From NCBI GenBank assembly GCA_046297495.1, contig JBKBIP010000006.1, forward strand, positions 124,001 through 188,000: a stretch of 64,000 nt of DNA. The letters are read 5' to 3'. The notes under the pieces are model-generated. The model ran no database searches. It was not told where the DNA came from and saw only the letters and a list, made by a program, of their open reading frames with translations. The stretch comes from JBKBIP01 sp046297495 (GTDB taxonomy: Bacteria; Planctomycetota; Planctomycetia; Gemmatales; Gemmataceae). The translations under genes were made by a program, and so were the position numbers. Below, in pieces: positions 8,100 to 16,417 of this stretch; positions within the stretch are counted from its first letter, which is position 1; every line of letters starts with the position of its first letter.

Positions 8100-8276
8100 T
8101 TCGTGATCCTTTATTTGCAAGTAGGCGTCGCTCTTGTTTGGGTGGTCGATCCCCATTTTCATACCATAAGCGTGTATCGCCCCGACGCCGAGCCGGAGAT
8201 GGTCAATGTGCGTCAGGAACTGTTCGCCGAGCCGCACTTGCCCGGCTTTCGCGTGCCGGTGGCCCGAATCTTTTAA
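8100..8276 (+). pseudogene. Remnant of a Uma2-family (DUF820) endonuclease, C-terminal end only
   Basis: The frame ending in TAA at 8274-8276 reads LVWVVDPHFHTISVYR then a short stretch and LPGFRVPVARIF before the stop. This is the typical C-terminal end of Uma2-family PD-(D/E)XK nucleases (VWVVDP.., VYRP.., LPGF..P..ELF). Only about 55 codons remain, with no start codon in a credible position, and nothing upstream in any frame supplies the catalytic N-terminal part. The preceding DUF4159 gene ends in the same frame at 8087. I read it as the tail of a nuclease gene lost by deletion; Uma2 genes are numerous and unstable in planctomycete genomes. Confidence 0.7.
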
Positions 8277-8315
8277 CGCTAACGAACATCCTCCTTCAAT
8301 GGAAACGACACTCTC

Positions 8316-9506
8316 ATGACTTCGTGGCATTTGGCAAGTGGTTATCGGTTCGCGGGCGTGCATTGCGGCGTCCGGCCGGAGGGGGAACGGCTCGATCTGG
8401 CTCTGATCGTGAGCGACCGACCGGCGACGGCGGCAGGGGTGTTCACGCAAAACTGCGTGGTGGCGGCGCCGGTGCGCGTCTGTCAAGAACGGCTGCCCAG
8501 CGCGGTCGTGCGTGGCGTTGTCGTGTGTTCGGGGAACGCCAACGCCTGCACCGGCGCGCGGGGGTTGGCCGACGCCCAGCGCATGGCTGAGGCCGCTGCC
8601 GTGGAAATTGGTTGTCGCTCGGATCAAGTGCTGGTCTGTTCCACGGGGGTCATCGGCCGGCTGTTGCCGATGGAGCGGATCGAAACGGGCATCCCCCTGG
8701 CCGCCCAGCAACTGGGAGCGGACGCGCGGCACCTCAACGACGCCGCCCACGCCATCCTTACCACCGACACCCGGGTCAAGGTCAGCACTCGCCAGTTGAC
8801 ACTTGCCGGACAGACAATTCGCGTCACCGGCTTCGCCAAGGGGGCGGCGATGATCGGCCCCAACCTGGCGACCATGCTGGCCTTCATCCTTAGCGACGCT
8901 TCCGTGACCGTGACCGATTTGGCCGCCCTGACGCGCGCCGCCGTCGATGCCACCTTCAACGCCATCAGCGTCGAGGGGCACACCAGCACCAATGACACCG
9001 TGCTGGTACTGGCCAACGGCATCCACGCCGACCTGGAAGGGGACGACTTGACCGAGTTCTCCCGCGCCGTGCTGGCGGTGTGCGGCGATTTGGCCCGCGC
9101 CATCGCCGCCGACGCCGAAGGGGCCGAGCATCTGGTCACGATCCATGTCGAAGGGACGCGCGCCGACGCCGACGCCCGCCGCATCGCCAAGACCATCGCC
9201 GACAGCCCCTTGGTCAAGACCGCCATCTTCGGCGCCGATCCGAACTGGGGCCGGATCGTCTCGGCGGCGGGTTACGCGGGCGTGGCGTTCGAGGAGAAGG
9301 ACCTATCGTTGTGGCTGGGGGAGTTTCTCCTCTATCAACACGGCACGCCGCGCCCCTTTGACGCCGCCGCCGCATCCGCCTATCTCAAAAACAACCGCGA
9401 CATCACCATGCGCCTGCGCTTCAACCTGGGTTCGGGAGAATGTGTGTTTCACACCTGCGATTTGACGTATGAGTATGTGAAACTGAACGCGGAATACACG
9501 ACGTAG
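8316..9506 (+). CDS. argJ: Bifunctional glutamate N-acetyltransferase / amino-acid acetyltransferase ArgJ
   Basis: Arginine biosynthesis: transfers the acetyl group from N-acetylornithine to glutamate and may also make N-acetylglutamate from acetyl-CoA. The 396-residue precursor has the autocleavage site in KGAAMIGPNLATMLAF, between Ala186 and Thr187, Thr187 becoming the nucleophile of the beta chain. Other family landmarks are GVFTQN, CSGNANACTG, STGVIG, the NDT within GHTSTNDT, and FGADPNWGRI near the end. Typical family length is about 400 residues. The family oxyanion stretch is usually KGSGMI; KGAAMI is a mild variation. It stands alone, with a Uma2 relic upstream and an ABC transporter block downstream after a family A repeat. 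Confidence 0.96.
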   Translation: MTSWHLASGYRFAGVHCGVRPEGERLDLALIVSDRPATAAGVFTQNCVVAAPVRVCQERLPSAVVRGVVVCSGNANACTGARGLADAQRMAEAAAVEIGCRSDQVLVCSTGVIGRLLPMERIETGIPLAAQQLGADARHLNDAAHAILTTDTRVKVSTRQLTLAGQTIRVTGFAKGAAMIGPNLATMLAFILSDASVTVTDLAALTRAAVDATFNAISVEGHTSTNDTVLVLANGIHADLEGDDLTEFSRAVLAVCGDLARAIAADAEGAEHLVTIHVEGTRADADARRIAKTIADSPLVKTAIFGADPNWGRIVSAAGYAGVAFEEKDLSLWLGEFLLYQHGTPRPFDAAAASAYLKNNRDITMRLRFNLGSGECVFHTCDLTYEYVKLNAEYTT

Positions 9507-9516
9507 GCCAGGAACC

Positions 9517-9543
9517 GCTTAGCGAACGAGCCGCAGGCGAGTG
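9517..9543. repeat. Family A repeat
   Basis: GCTTAGCGAACGAGCC followed by GCAGGCGAGTG, an 11-base-spaced imperfect copy of the element at 5418-5444. It sits between argJ and the first ABC ATPase gene. Confidence 0.55.
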
Positions 9544-9585
9544 AAGTTCACGCCTTTCTAAACCGCCTACTGCCGACTATGAACC

Positions 9586-10521
9586 ATGATTCATCTACAA
9601 CACATTCACCACTATTACGGCACCTTTCCCGCGCTGCAGGATGTCAGCTTACAGCTGGAAGCGGGGCGCATCGGTTTGTTGGGGCCGAATGGCGCTGGCA
9701 AATCGACCCTGTTGAAAATCCTGATGGGCTTGATCACGCCCACTTCGGGCAGCGGCTGGGTGCTCGATCGGCGGCTGGGGCAGGACGGCCTGGCGCTGCG
9801 GCGGGCCATCGGCTACATGCCGGAGGCGGACGCCTTGGTGCCGGGTCTGGGGGGAGCGGAGTATGTGGCCTTGGCTGGTCAGCTCTACGGCATGCCGCGC
9901 CGCCAGGCGCTGCGCCGCGCCCATGAAGTGCTGACGTATCTCGGCCTGGAAGAAGCCCGCTATCGTAAGCTGGAGGAATACTCCACCGGCATGAAACAAC
10001 GGCTCAAGTTGGCCCAGGCGCTGGTTCACGATCCCGAACTGCTGCTGCTCGACGAACCGACCAGTGGCCTTGATCCCGCTGGCCGTGAGGGGATGCTCGA
10101 TTTGCTGCACACGCTCGGCAAGGATTACAACAAGTCACTGATTCTTTCAACGCACTTGCTCGGTGATGTGGAGCGAGTGTGCGAAACCGTGGTCATCTTG
10201 CACCAGGGGCATGTCCTGTTGCAAGGGGGCGTGGCAGCCCTGCGCACGCGCCGGCATGATCGTTACTGTTTACAAGTTCAGGGGGAGACAGGGGGGTTTA
10301 TCGAGGACTTGCGGCTTGAAGGAATCCATATCATGCGGGACAATGGCCAAGGCGAGCTGCGCCTGGCCGTGCCGCCGGGTTGGTCGCCGCGCGGTTTCTT
10401 CGTCCTGGCCGACCATCATGGCCTGATTTTACGCGGCTTGCGACGCGACGACGAGAATTTGGAAGAGTTGTTTCATCGGGTCATCACGGAGAAGAACGCC
10501 GCGGCAACGCGCCGTGGCTAA
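9586..10521 (+). CDS. ABC transporter ATP-binding protein (pair 1)
   Basis: 311-residue cytoplasmic ATPase of an ABC-2 type exporter. Walker A is GPNGAGKST (residues ~33-41), the signature loop is YSTGMKQRLKLAQAL and Walker B is ELLLLDEPTSGLDPAGRE, followed by the switch histidine in ILSTHLLGDVE. The ~90-residue C-terminal extension (RYCLQVQGETG..., ELFHRVITEK) is typical for CcmA/NatA-like ATPases. The stop lies 12 bases before the ABC-2 permease at 10534, and a second ATPase/permease pair follows, so the four genes probably form one transcript. The substrate cannot be read from the sequence. Confidence 0.92.
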   Translation: MIHLQHIHHYYGTFPALQDVSLQLEAGRIGLLGPNGAGKSTLLKILMGLITPTSGSGWVLDRRLGQDGLALRRAIGYMPEADALVPGLGGAEYVALAGQLYGMPRRQALRRAHEVLTYLGLEEARYRKLEEYSTGMKQRLKLAQALVHDPELLLLDEPTSGLDPAGREGMLDLLHTLGKDYNKSLILSTHLLGDVERVCETVVILHQGHVLLQGGVAALRTRRHDRYCLQVQGETGGFIEDLRLEGIHIMRDNGQGELRLAVPPGWSPRGFFVLADHHGLILRGLRRDDENLEELFHRVITEKNAAATRRG

Positions 10522-10533
10522 CCAATACGCATC

Positions 10534-11463
10534 ATGGGTGTTCAACTACTGCACTATCGGCCCTGGCGCGGGGAGTTTCACGGTCCTGGTTGGAGTGTGT
10601 GGGCCTTGGCGCGCGTGTCGTTGGGTTTGGTCGCGCGCCGCAAGGTGTTCTGGGTGTTGTACGCTCTGGCCCTATTCTTCTTCTTGATGTTCTTCTTCGG
10701 TCAATATCTGTTAAGCTGGGTCGAATCGCAGGCGCTGGAACAGGATGTCCGCATCCTCGGCGCGCGCACCGATCCGCAATGGCTGATTCGCCAGCTCCGC
10801 AACGGCCTGAAGATCAACGGCACCGGCGACACCTACCGCATTTTCTTCGCCTATCAAGCCTCTATCGTCATGGCCGTGCTGGCCCTGGCTGGCTCCATCT
10901 TGGTCGGCAACGATTTCCGCTTCGGCAGTCTGCCGTTCTATCTGTCGAAACCGCTGGGGCGCTGGCATTATCTCATTGGCAAGTGCCTGGCCGTGGGGGT
11001 CTTTGTCAATCTGATGACCACGGTGCCCGCCTTGGTATTGTTCGTGCAATATGGCTTGCTGACTACCTGGGATTACTTCATCGATCAGGCGGCGTTGGTG
11101 CTGGGGATTATCGGCTATGGCTTGCTGTTAACGGTATGTCTCAGCCTGCTGTTGGTGACGATGGCCAGCTGGTTGCGGCGCACGGTGCCGCTCATCATGG
11201 CCTGGACGACCTTGTTCGTGTTTCTGCGATTGCTGGCCCGCGCCCTGGTGGAAGGGCTGCACTACGACCCGCGCTGGCGGCTCATCGACCTGTGGAACAG
11301 CACCAACCTGGTCGGCTCGTATTTCCTCGGCGTTCCTTCGACGCGTGTCTGGCCGCAGCCGCAGCCGGAAGTGCATGAGGCTGCCCTGATGTTGGTCGGG
11401 GTATGTCTGTTTTGTATCATGTATTTGCACCGGCAAATCCGCGCCGTGGAAGTCGTTCAGTGA
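10534..11463 (+). CDS. ABC-2 family transporter permease (pair 1)
   Basis: 309 residues with about six membrane helices. The first follows a short basic cytoplasmic stretch (VFWVLYALALFFFLMFFFGQ, ~39-58). A roughly 60-residue exported loop (~60-110) separates it from ASIVMAVLALAGSILVGNDF, and four more hydrophobic segments follow, ending in ALMLVGVCLFCIMYLH. The motif NDFRFGSLPFYLSKPLGRW resembles the conserved ABC-2 exporter region (often ...G.L..LLSRPVSR). It is 12 bases downstream of its ATPase. A family A fragment lies between its stop and the next ATPase gene. Probably forms a homodimer or pairs with the second permease; substrate unknown. Confidence 0.85.
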   Translation: MGVQLLHYRPWRGEFHGPGWSVWALARVSLGLVARRKVFWVLYALALFFFLMFFFGQYLLSWVESQALEQDVRILGARTDPQWLIRQLRNGLKINGTGDTYRIFFAYQASIVMAVLALAGSILVGNDFRFGSLPFYLSKPLGRWHYLIGKCLAVGVFVNLMTTVPALVLFVQYGLLTTWDYFIDQAALVLGIIGYGLLLTVCLSLLLVTMASWLRRTVPLIMAWTTLFVFLRLLARALVEGLHYDPRWRLIDLWNSTNLVGSYFLGVPSTRVWPQPQPEVHEAALMLVGVCLFCIMYLHRQIRAVEVVQ

Positions 11464-11472
11464 GTGCATAGC

Positions 11473-11490
11473 CGTTTAGCGGGCGAGCAC
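11473..11490. repeat. Family A repeat fragment
   Basis: GTTTAGCGGGCGAGCAC, a short copy holding only the left edge of the family A element. It lies between the pair 1 permease stop and the start of the next ATPase gene. Confidence 0.45.
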
Positions 11491-11505
11491 AGGGAGACTT
11501 ACTCG

Positions 11506-12549
11506 ATGAGCACCCCGACGGAAAAACTGGACCTCCGCGAACCAGCCGGCGGCGCCGCGCTCCCCTTTGGGTCGCCGCCAACCGAAACCGCGCGAATCGA
11601 AACCGCAGTTGCTCCCGTCCCCTTGCTCCTGTTCGACCGCGTTTCCAAGTGGTATGGTCCCGTTATTGGGATCAATCAAGTGACCTTGGAGCTACGGGCG
11701 GGGATCACGGGATTGGTCGGTTCCAATGGCGCTGGCAAGAGCACGTTGATGCGCCTGGCTGCCGGCCAATTGCGCCCCGACATCGGCAGCGTCCAGGTGC
11801 ACGGCCATGACGCCTGGCACGCCGCCGCCAAGCGCTGCCTGGGTTATTGTCCAGACATGGACACCTTCTATGAAGAAATGTCGGGCCGCCAATTCGTCGA
11901 GACCATGGCCCGCCTATCCGGGTTTGGCCGAGCCGAGGCACGCCGCCGCGCCGGCGACATCCTGGAGCTGGTCGGCATGGCCGATCGCGCCGACCGCAAG
12001 CTGGGCGGCTATTCCAAGGGGATGCGGCAGCGCATTAAATTGGCCCAGGCGCTGTTGCATGACCCCGATCTACTGCTGCTCGACGAACCCCTGAGCGGCA
12101 TCGATCCGATTGGCCGGCAAGAAAGCCTCGCCCTGTTTCGCCAGCTGGCAGCGTGGGGGAAATGTTTGCTGATCTCTAGTCACGAATTGGAGGAGCTGGA
12201 AAAGCTCACCGATCATGTCATTGTCATGGCCCGGGGTCGGATCGCCGCCGTCGGCACCATCCGGCAGATCCGCGATCTGCTCGATGATCATCCGCTGTCG
12301 ATTCGCATCGGCGCCGACCGGTCCCGCCAACTGGCCGCCCAGCTGCTTGATCTGCCCGACGTGGCCGGCCTGGACCTTGGCGACGGCGACCAGCTGATCG
12401 TTCGCGCTCGCAATCCGCGTGCCTTCTTCCAGGCTTTCACCCGCTTGGTCCTGGAGGAAAATCACGAAGTCCATCACTTGGAAACCCTGGATGATTCCAC
12501 CCATGCCGTGTTGGGGTATCTGCTGGGCAGTCGGCAGTCAGCGGTTTAG
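11506..12549 (+). CDS. ABC transporter ATP-binding protein (pair 2)
   Basis: 347 residues. An unusual ~40-residue polar N-terminus (MSTPTEKLDLREPAGG...) precedes the ABC domain. Walker A is GSNGAGKST, with Ser in place of the usual Pro; the signature loop is YSKGMRQRIKLAQALLHD, and Walker B is LLLLDEPLSGIDPIGR followed by LLISSHELEELE. The ATG at 11506 has GGGAGA nine bases upstream; an in-frame TTG/ATG upstream at 11464 would start inside a repeat and is not preferred. It belongs with the permease at 12586. The ATPase is a paralogue of the one at 9586 but not a recent duplicate, judging by the many differences outside the motifs. Confidence 0.9.
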   Translation: MSTPTEKLDLREPAGGAALPFGSPPTETARIETAVAPVPLLLFDRVSKWYGPVIGINQVTLELRAGITGLVGSNGAGKSTLMRLAAGQLRPDIGSVQVHGHDAWHAAAKRCLGYCPDMDTFYEEMSGRQFVETMARLSGFGRAEARRRAGDILELVGMADRADRKLGGYSKGMRQRIKLAQALLHDPDLLLLDEPLSGIDPIGRQESLALFRQLAAWGKCLLISSHELEELEKLTDHVIVMARGRIAAVGTIRQIRDLLDDHPLSIRIGADRSRQLAAQLLDLPDVAGLDLGDGDQLIVRARNPRAFFQAFTRLVLEENHEVHHLETLDDSTHAVLGYLLGSRQSAV

Positions 12550-12585
12550 CGGCACCCTGAAGGGAAGCACGTTGGTAAGAAATTT

Positions 12586-13536
12586 ATGAACAAGTCACTA
12601 TCCATGCCCAACGGATCAGTCCCAGCTGCGCGGGCCTGGTGTTTTCTCGTCTGGCTGTCGTTTTTGCGCTTGGCGCGAGCCCGGCAGATGGTGTGGATCG
12701 CGTTGGCGTTGCTACTCGGCACGGTGGCGGTGGTGCTGCTGAACACGGCGGCCGAGCGCTGGGGCATGAATCATTGGCGCTCGCCGTACCGCCGGGGGCC
12801 GACGTTTCCCGATTGGCTGGCGGCCTGGACCGTGACCAGCCAACCGCTGATAGCCGATCCACAGGCGAACGCCTTGGCCTTGGCGGTGCAAGGGGCGAGC
12901 GGGGCGGCTTTGGCGAACGCGGGGTTCTATGTCTTCTCGCGGTACATGGTCTTTAATGTGTTTCTGAGTTTCTTGCTCCCCATCTGGAGTCTCAGCTTCG
13001 CCACCGACGCCTTGGGAGGTGAGCGCGAGGACCGCACCCTAATTTGGCTGTTGAGCCGGCCCCTTTCCCGACCCGGCATCTATGTGGCGAAATTCGTTGC
13101 TTTGTTACCCTGGAGCTTGGGACTGAACCTGGGGGGCTTCGCGCTCATCTGTCTAGCGGCGGGCACGCCGGGTTATCTGGCCTTGCGGCTGTATTGGCCA
13201 GCGGTGCTGGGGGCCACCTGCGCTTTCGCCGCCCTCTTCCACTTGATGGGGGCGCTGTGGCGGCGAGCGGCGGTCATGGCCATCGTCTATGTGTTTTTCC
13301 TAGAAACCGTGGTCGGCAACATGCCAGGGACCATGAAGCGGATTAGTATTACTTTTTACGCCCGTTGCCTGATGTACGATGCCGCCGGTAGTTACCAGAT
13401 ACAACCGGAGCAACCGGCCATCTTCATGCCGGTGGACCCAGCCACAGCTTGGGCCGTGCTGGCCGGCCTGACGTTACTCTTGCTGGCGGCGGGCATGGTC
13501 GTTTTTAGCCGAAAGGAATACGCGGACGAGACGTGA
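12586..13536 (+). CDS. ABC-2 family transporter permease (pair 2)
   Basis: 316 residues. Helix 1 is MVWIALALLLGTVAVVLLNT (~35-54). A ~60-residue exported loop follows, then VFLSFLLPIWSLSFATDALGGERE (~125-148), where the GGEREDRTLIWLLSRPLSR segment is the conserved ABC-2 coupling region. Four further helices follow, ending in LAGLTLLLLAAGMVVFSRKEY. The gene is 36 bases after its ATPase; the spacer holds a weak family A-like GTTTAGCGG. With the pair 1 genes it makes a four-gene export block for an unknown substrate. Confidence 0.85.
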   Translation: MNKSLSMPNGSVPAARAWCFLVWLSFLRLARARQMVWIALALLLGTVAVVLLNTAAERWGMNHWRSPYRRGPTFPDWLAAWTVTSQPLIADPQANALALAVQGASGAALANAGFYVFSRYMVFNVFLSFLLPIWSLSFATDALGGEREDRTLIWLLSRPLSRPGIYVAKFVALLPWSLGLNLGGFALICLAAGTPGYLALRLYWPAVLGATCAFAALFHLMGALWRRAAVMAIVYVFFLETVVGNMPGTMKRISITFYARCLMYDAAGSYQIQPEQPAIFMPVDPATAWAVLAGLTLLLLAAGMVVFSRKEYADET

Positions 13537-13558
13537 GGAGATGATTTCCCTATGGGAC

Positions 13559-13611
13559 GGATTCATCGGTTCGCGCGGAGCGTCATCTCCCGGCGCGAAG
13601 CGAGGAATCCA
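13559..13611. repeat. Family B palindromic repeat
   Basis: Starts GGATTCATCGGTTCGCG and ends CGCGAAGCGAGGAATCC, imperfect inverted arms around a ~20-base core. Related elements are at 14663, 42515, 47432 and 60637. It lies just after the second permease gene. Confidence 0.6.
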
Positions 13612-13891
13612 AGAAACCATCTGAAAACCGCTCCCCCTTTGATAAGCTTTTTTTCCGCCCTGAAAGGGCGCCCGTGACGGCCATCTGCGGTGGCCTGTCG
13701 CCCCTTCGGGGCTAATGGATGGGAGCGGTCCTTCGTGCCAGGGGCTAACGCCCCTGGCTATGAACGGGCGCCCCTTACGGGGCTATGGAACCTTTCCTGA
13801 ACCAGAACCTATACCAAACCGTGAACAAAATTCACGTTTTGACCTGGATTACGGGGCTAAACGAACCAATTTACGAAACAGGATTCAACCT
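13612..13891. repeat. Gene-free spacer filled with family C hairpins
   Basis: Several small GC palindromes follow each other: CGCCCTGAAAGGGCG (13657-13671), CGCCCCTTCGGGGCTA (13698-13713), CCAGGGGCTAACGCCCCTGG (13738-13757) and GCGCCCCTTACGGGGCTATG (13768-13787). The phrase CTGGCTATGAAC joins the third and fourth. The same set in the same order recurs at 39582-39740. No coding frame is convincing. The stretch ends in a more AT-rich 80 bases before the start of the kinase-like gene. Confidence 0.65.
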
Positions 13892-14623
13892 ATGACATCT
13901 CCCGACCCGGAACATGATTTGTTGACCAGCGAAGCGGAGACCGGCGGCGCGCCGCAGCACGGCGACCGGGGAGACACCCTGTTGCCGCCACCACGGGACG
14001 GGGAACCGGGGGGGTTGACCATTGCCCTCAGCCGAGAGGCCGGTTCGCACGGCGGCTCCATCGCCCTGCGCGTTGGCCGTAAGCTCGGCTGGCCGGTGTA
14101 CAATCAAGAGCTGCTGGAATATCTGTCGCAGGAAGTGTCGTTGCGGGACAACTTGATGCACGGTCTGTCGCCGACTGCTGCCCGCTGGGCCGAGCAACGT
14201 CTCGATCAGCTGCTGCGCGAACAGAACCTCAGCCAGAATCCCGCCGTGATGAACCTGGCGCGCGTCGTGTTGGCGCTGGGAGCACAAGGGGATGTCATCA
14301 TGGTGGGCCGGGGAGCGGGTTGTATCTTGCCGCCGGCGGTGATGCTCCATGTGCGGACCATCGCCCCCTTGGCCGACCGCGTCGCCTACATGAGTCAATG
14401 GCTCCGACTGACCGTCGAGGAAGCCGCCGAACAAGTCCGCTTGCGCGATCAGAAGCGGGCGGAGTTCGTCGCCACGCATTTTCATCGCCAACCCCACGAC
14501 CCCTATCAGTATGATTTACTGCTCAATTCCAGCTTGCTCGGCGAGGAGTTGTGCGCCGATCTGATCATACAAGCCGTCCGCGCCAAGAGCGCCTTGCGCG
14601 CGGGGAAGATGGCGCCGACCTAG
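13892..14623 (+). CDS. Cytidylate kinase-like family protein
   Basis: 243 residues. A ~50-residue acidic, disordered N-terminus (MTSPDPEHDLLTSEAETGG...) precedes TIALSREAGSHGGSIALRVG, which matches the nucleotide-binding start of the Cytidylate_kin2 family (PF13189), followed by KLGWPVYNQELLEYLSQEV. The family position GxGSGG-like loop is here REAGSHGGS. Later GDVIMVGRGAGCIL and LRDQKRAEFVATHFHRQPHD also fit this group. These proteins are P-loop relatives of CMP kinase whose true substrate is usually unknown. ATG 13892 is chosen because the longer frame from 13715 reads through the repeat spacer. It is followed by a family B element and the ECF-type transporter pair. Confidence 0.82.
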   Translation: MTSPDPEHDLLTSEAETGGAPQHGDRGDTLLPPPRDGEPGGLTIALSREAGSHGGSIALRVGRKLGWPVYNQELLEYLSQEVSLRDNLMHGLSPTAARWAEQRLDQLLREQNLSQNPAVMNLARVVLALGAQGDVIMVGRGAGCILPPAVMLHVRTIAPLADRVAYMSQWLRLTVEEAAEQVRLRDQKRAEFVATHFHRQPHDPYQYDLLLNSSLLGEELCADLIIQAVRAKSALRAGKMAPT

Positions 14624-14662
14624 AACCGTTGCCAAGCCAGAACAATACGGTGACTTGCCCTT

Positions 14663-14715
14663 GATATTCATCGTTTCACGCAGGGAATCGGCAGCGGGCG
14701 CGAATCGATGAATCC
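14663..14715. repeat. Family B palindromic repeat
   Basis: GATATTCATCGTTTCACG on the left and CGCGAATCGATGAATCC on the right, imperfect inverted arms. It lies between the cytidylate kinase-like gene and the cbiQ-like gene. Confidence 0.6.
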
Positions 14716-14778
14716 AGAAACAAGCCAACGTCGGATATGGGAACATCCTTTTCTCCTGTCCGCGTCGCGTGGGGAAGC

Positions 14779-15549
14779 ATGACCCTTACTTTCGATCATC
14801 CCGATCTGGTCGAATCATGGTGGCGGCGATTGGATGCGCGCTGGAAGCTGACGGCGGTGTTGCTGGCCGTCGGCGCAGCAGCGACTTTGCAAACGGTGAT
14901 CGTGGCGGCGGTGTCTTGTGTCTTGGCCCTGACCTTGGCCGTGCTGGCACGCTTGCCCAGACGGTGGTTCGGCCTGCGTCTCGGCGTGGTGGCGGTGGGC
15001 TTGGCTCCGTTCGTGCTGCTGCTCCCCTTCGTCTTGGGCAAGGAGCCGGCTTGGCCGTTGCTGGGGCCGATTCGCTTCTCGCTGCCCGGCTTGTGGACGG
15101 CCTTGCTGCTGGTCTGCAAAGCCATGACCATCACCACCTTGGTGCTGGCGTTGCTCGTCAGCGTCCCCTTGCCGACCCTATTCCAGGCGGCCCAGTCCTT
15201 GCGCATTCCGGGCTTGCTGGTGCAGCTGGCCTTGCTGACTTATCGTTACATCTTCGTGCTGGCCGACGAACTGCGCCGGCTGCGGTTGGCCATGCGTCTG
15301 CGCGGGTTTCGCAATCGTCCCAATCGTCATAGCTATCGCACCCTTGGCAACGTGGCCGGCACGCTGCTGGTACGCAGTTCGGAGCGGGCCGAGCGCGTCG
15401 GCCAAGCCATGCGCTGCCGGGGTTATGATGGCCGCTTTCGCGCCTTGACCGACTTTCGTACCACTATTGCCGACATCCTCTCCTTTCTTATCATGGCCGG
15501 AGTCGCGGCCGGCTTGCTCATCGCAGATGGGCTGCTTTCACTCCATTGA
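14779..15549 (+). CDS. Energy-coupling factor transporter T component (CbiQ/EcfT-like)
   Basis: 256-residue membrane protein, the scaffold that couples an S component to the ATPases of ECF vitamin and metal importers. Five to six hydrophobic segments are visible, from LTAVLLAVGAAATLQTVIVA to ADILSFLIMAGVAAGLLIAD. The two coupling motifs typical of EcfT are present in variant form: MRLRGF (~174-179) and MRCRGYDGRF (~210-219). ATG 14779 with GGGGAAGC just upstream is preferred to an in-frame start at 14737. It is followed by its ATPase gene. No CbiM, CbiN or other S component is in the window, so cobalt, nickel or a vitamin are all possible. Confidence 0.85.
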   Translation: MTLTFDHPDLVESWWRRLDARWKLTAVLLAVGAAATLQTVIVAAVSCVLALTLAVLARLPRRWFGLRLGVVAVGLAPFVLLLPFVLGKEPAWPLLGPIRFSLPGLWTALLLVCKAMTITTLVLALLVSVPLPTLFQAAQSLRIPGLLVQLALLTYRYIFVLADELRRLRLAMRLRGFRNRPNRHSYRTLGNVAGTLLVRSSERAERVGQAMRCRGYDGRFRALTDFRTTIADILSFLIMAGVAAGLLIADGLLSLH

Positions 15550-15617
15550 GGAGCGGTTCGCCCTGGAAGCCGAACAACGTGCGCGAACCACTAAATATAT
15601 TTGAAAAAGAACTATAT

Positions 15618-16358
15618 GTGTCAATAATTGAAATAAAAGATTTGTCCTACACCTATCCCAACGGCGTTCAAGCCCTGGATCGGTTGAGCCTGCGCGTGGG
15701 CGAAGGGGAGAGCGTCGGCTTGGTGGGTCCCAATGGCGCTGGTAAAACGACCTTGTTTCTCTGTCTCAGCGGCGTGTTGCGGGCGCGGCCGGGGGTAATT
15801 CATCTGGCCGGTCTCGATCCCGCTATAGCCGCTGATCGGAAACAGCTGCCGCGCAAGGTCGGCATTGTCTTTCAGAATAGCGATGATCAAATCTTCAATG
15901 CCACAGTGTTTGACGATGTCGCTTTCGGGCCGCTCAACTTGGATTTGCCGCCGGCGGAAGTGAAACAGCGCGTGGCCGAGGCGTTGGAGCGGGTGGGACT
16001 GACGGGCTTGGAACAGCGCGTTCCGTTTCACCTTTCCGGTGGCGAACGCCGCCGAACCGCCATCGCCGGCATCCTGGCCATGCGCCCCGCAATTTTGTTG
16101 CTGGATGAACCATCGATGTATCTTGATCCCCGTGGCCGGCGCGAGCTGATTCAACTGATTCACACCCTGCCCGGCACGCGCATCATCGCTGCCCACGATC
16201 TGGAGTTGGTGCTCGAAACCTGCCCGCGCGTCTGCGTCATCGACCACGGCCGCCTCATCGCCGATGGCCCTAGCCGCGAAGTGCTCGCCGATGCCGCGCT
16301 GATGGAACAACACGGCCTGGAAGTGCCGTATAGCTTGCGCGGCGGTGGCAAGGGCTAG
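15618..16358 (+). CDS. Energy-coupling factor transporter ATPase (CbiO/EcfA-like)
   Basis: 246 residues counted from GTG 15618 (SIIEIKDLSYTYPNGVQALD). Walker A is GPNGAGKTT and the Q-loop FQNSDDQIFNATVFDDVAFG is characteristic of ECF ATPases. The signature is LSGGERRRTAIAGILAM, Walker B is LLLDEPSMYLDPRGR, and the switch His is in IIAAHDLELV. A longer frame opens with TTG 15546, overlapping the stop of the T component gene, but family proteins begin near 15618. The first ~15 codons and the preceding 30 bases are strikingly AT-rich against GC-rich neighbours, which may help translation start. Works with the T protein just upstream. Confidence 0.9.
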   Translation: MSIIEIKDLSYTYPNGVQALDRLSLRVGEGESVGLVGPNGAGKTTLFLCLSGVLRARPGVIHLAGLDPAIAADRKQLPRKVGIVFQNSDDQIFNATVFDDVAFGPLNLDLPPAEVKQRVAEALERVGLTGLEQRVPFHLSGGERRRTAIAGILAMRPAILLLDEPSMYLDPRGRRELIQLIHTLPGTRIIAAHDLELVLETCPRVCVIDHGRLIADGPSREVLADAALMEQHGLEVPYSLRGGGKG

Positions 16359-16367
16359 GTGACTTCT

Positions 16368-16417
16368 GAACCCGCGTTGGGGCATACGCACTGGCTGGGC
16401 GCAGCATGCGCGGGTTC
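16368..16417. repeat. Inverted repeat after the cbiO-like gene
   Basis: GAACCCGCG (16368-16376) and CGCGGGTTC (16409-16417) form a perfect 9-bp stem; inside it GCAT and ATGC can extend the pairing. There is no T-run on the plus strand, so it is not a standard intrinsic terminator. It may be a REP-like element or a transcript 3' end stabiliser. Confidence 0.5.
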
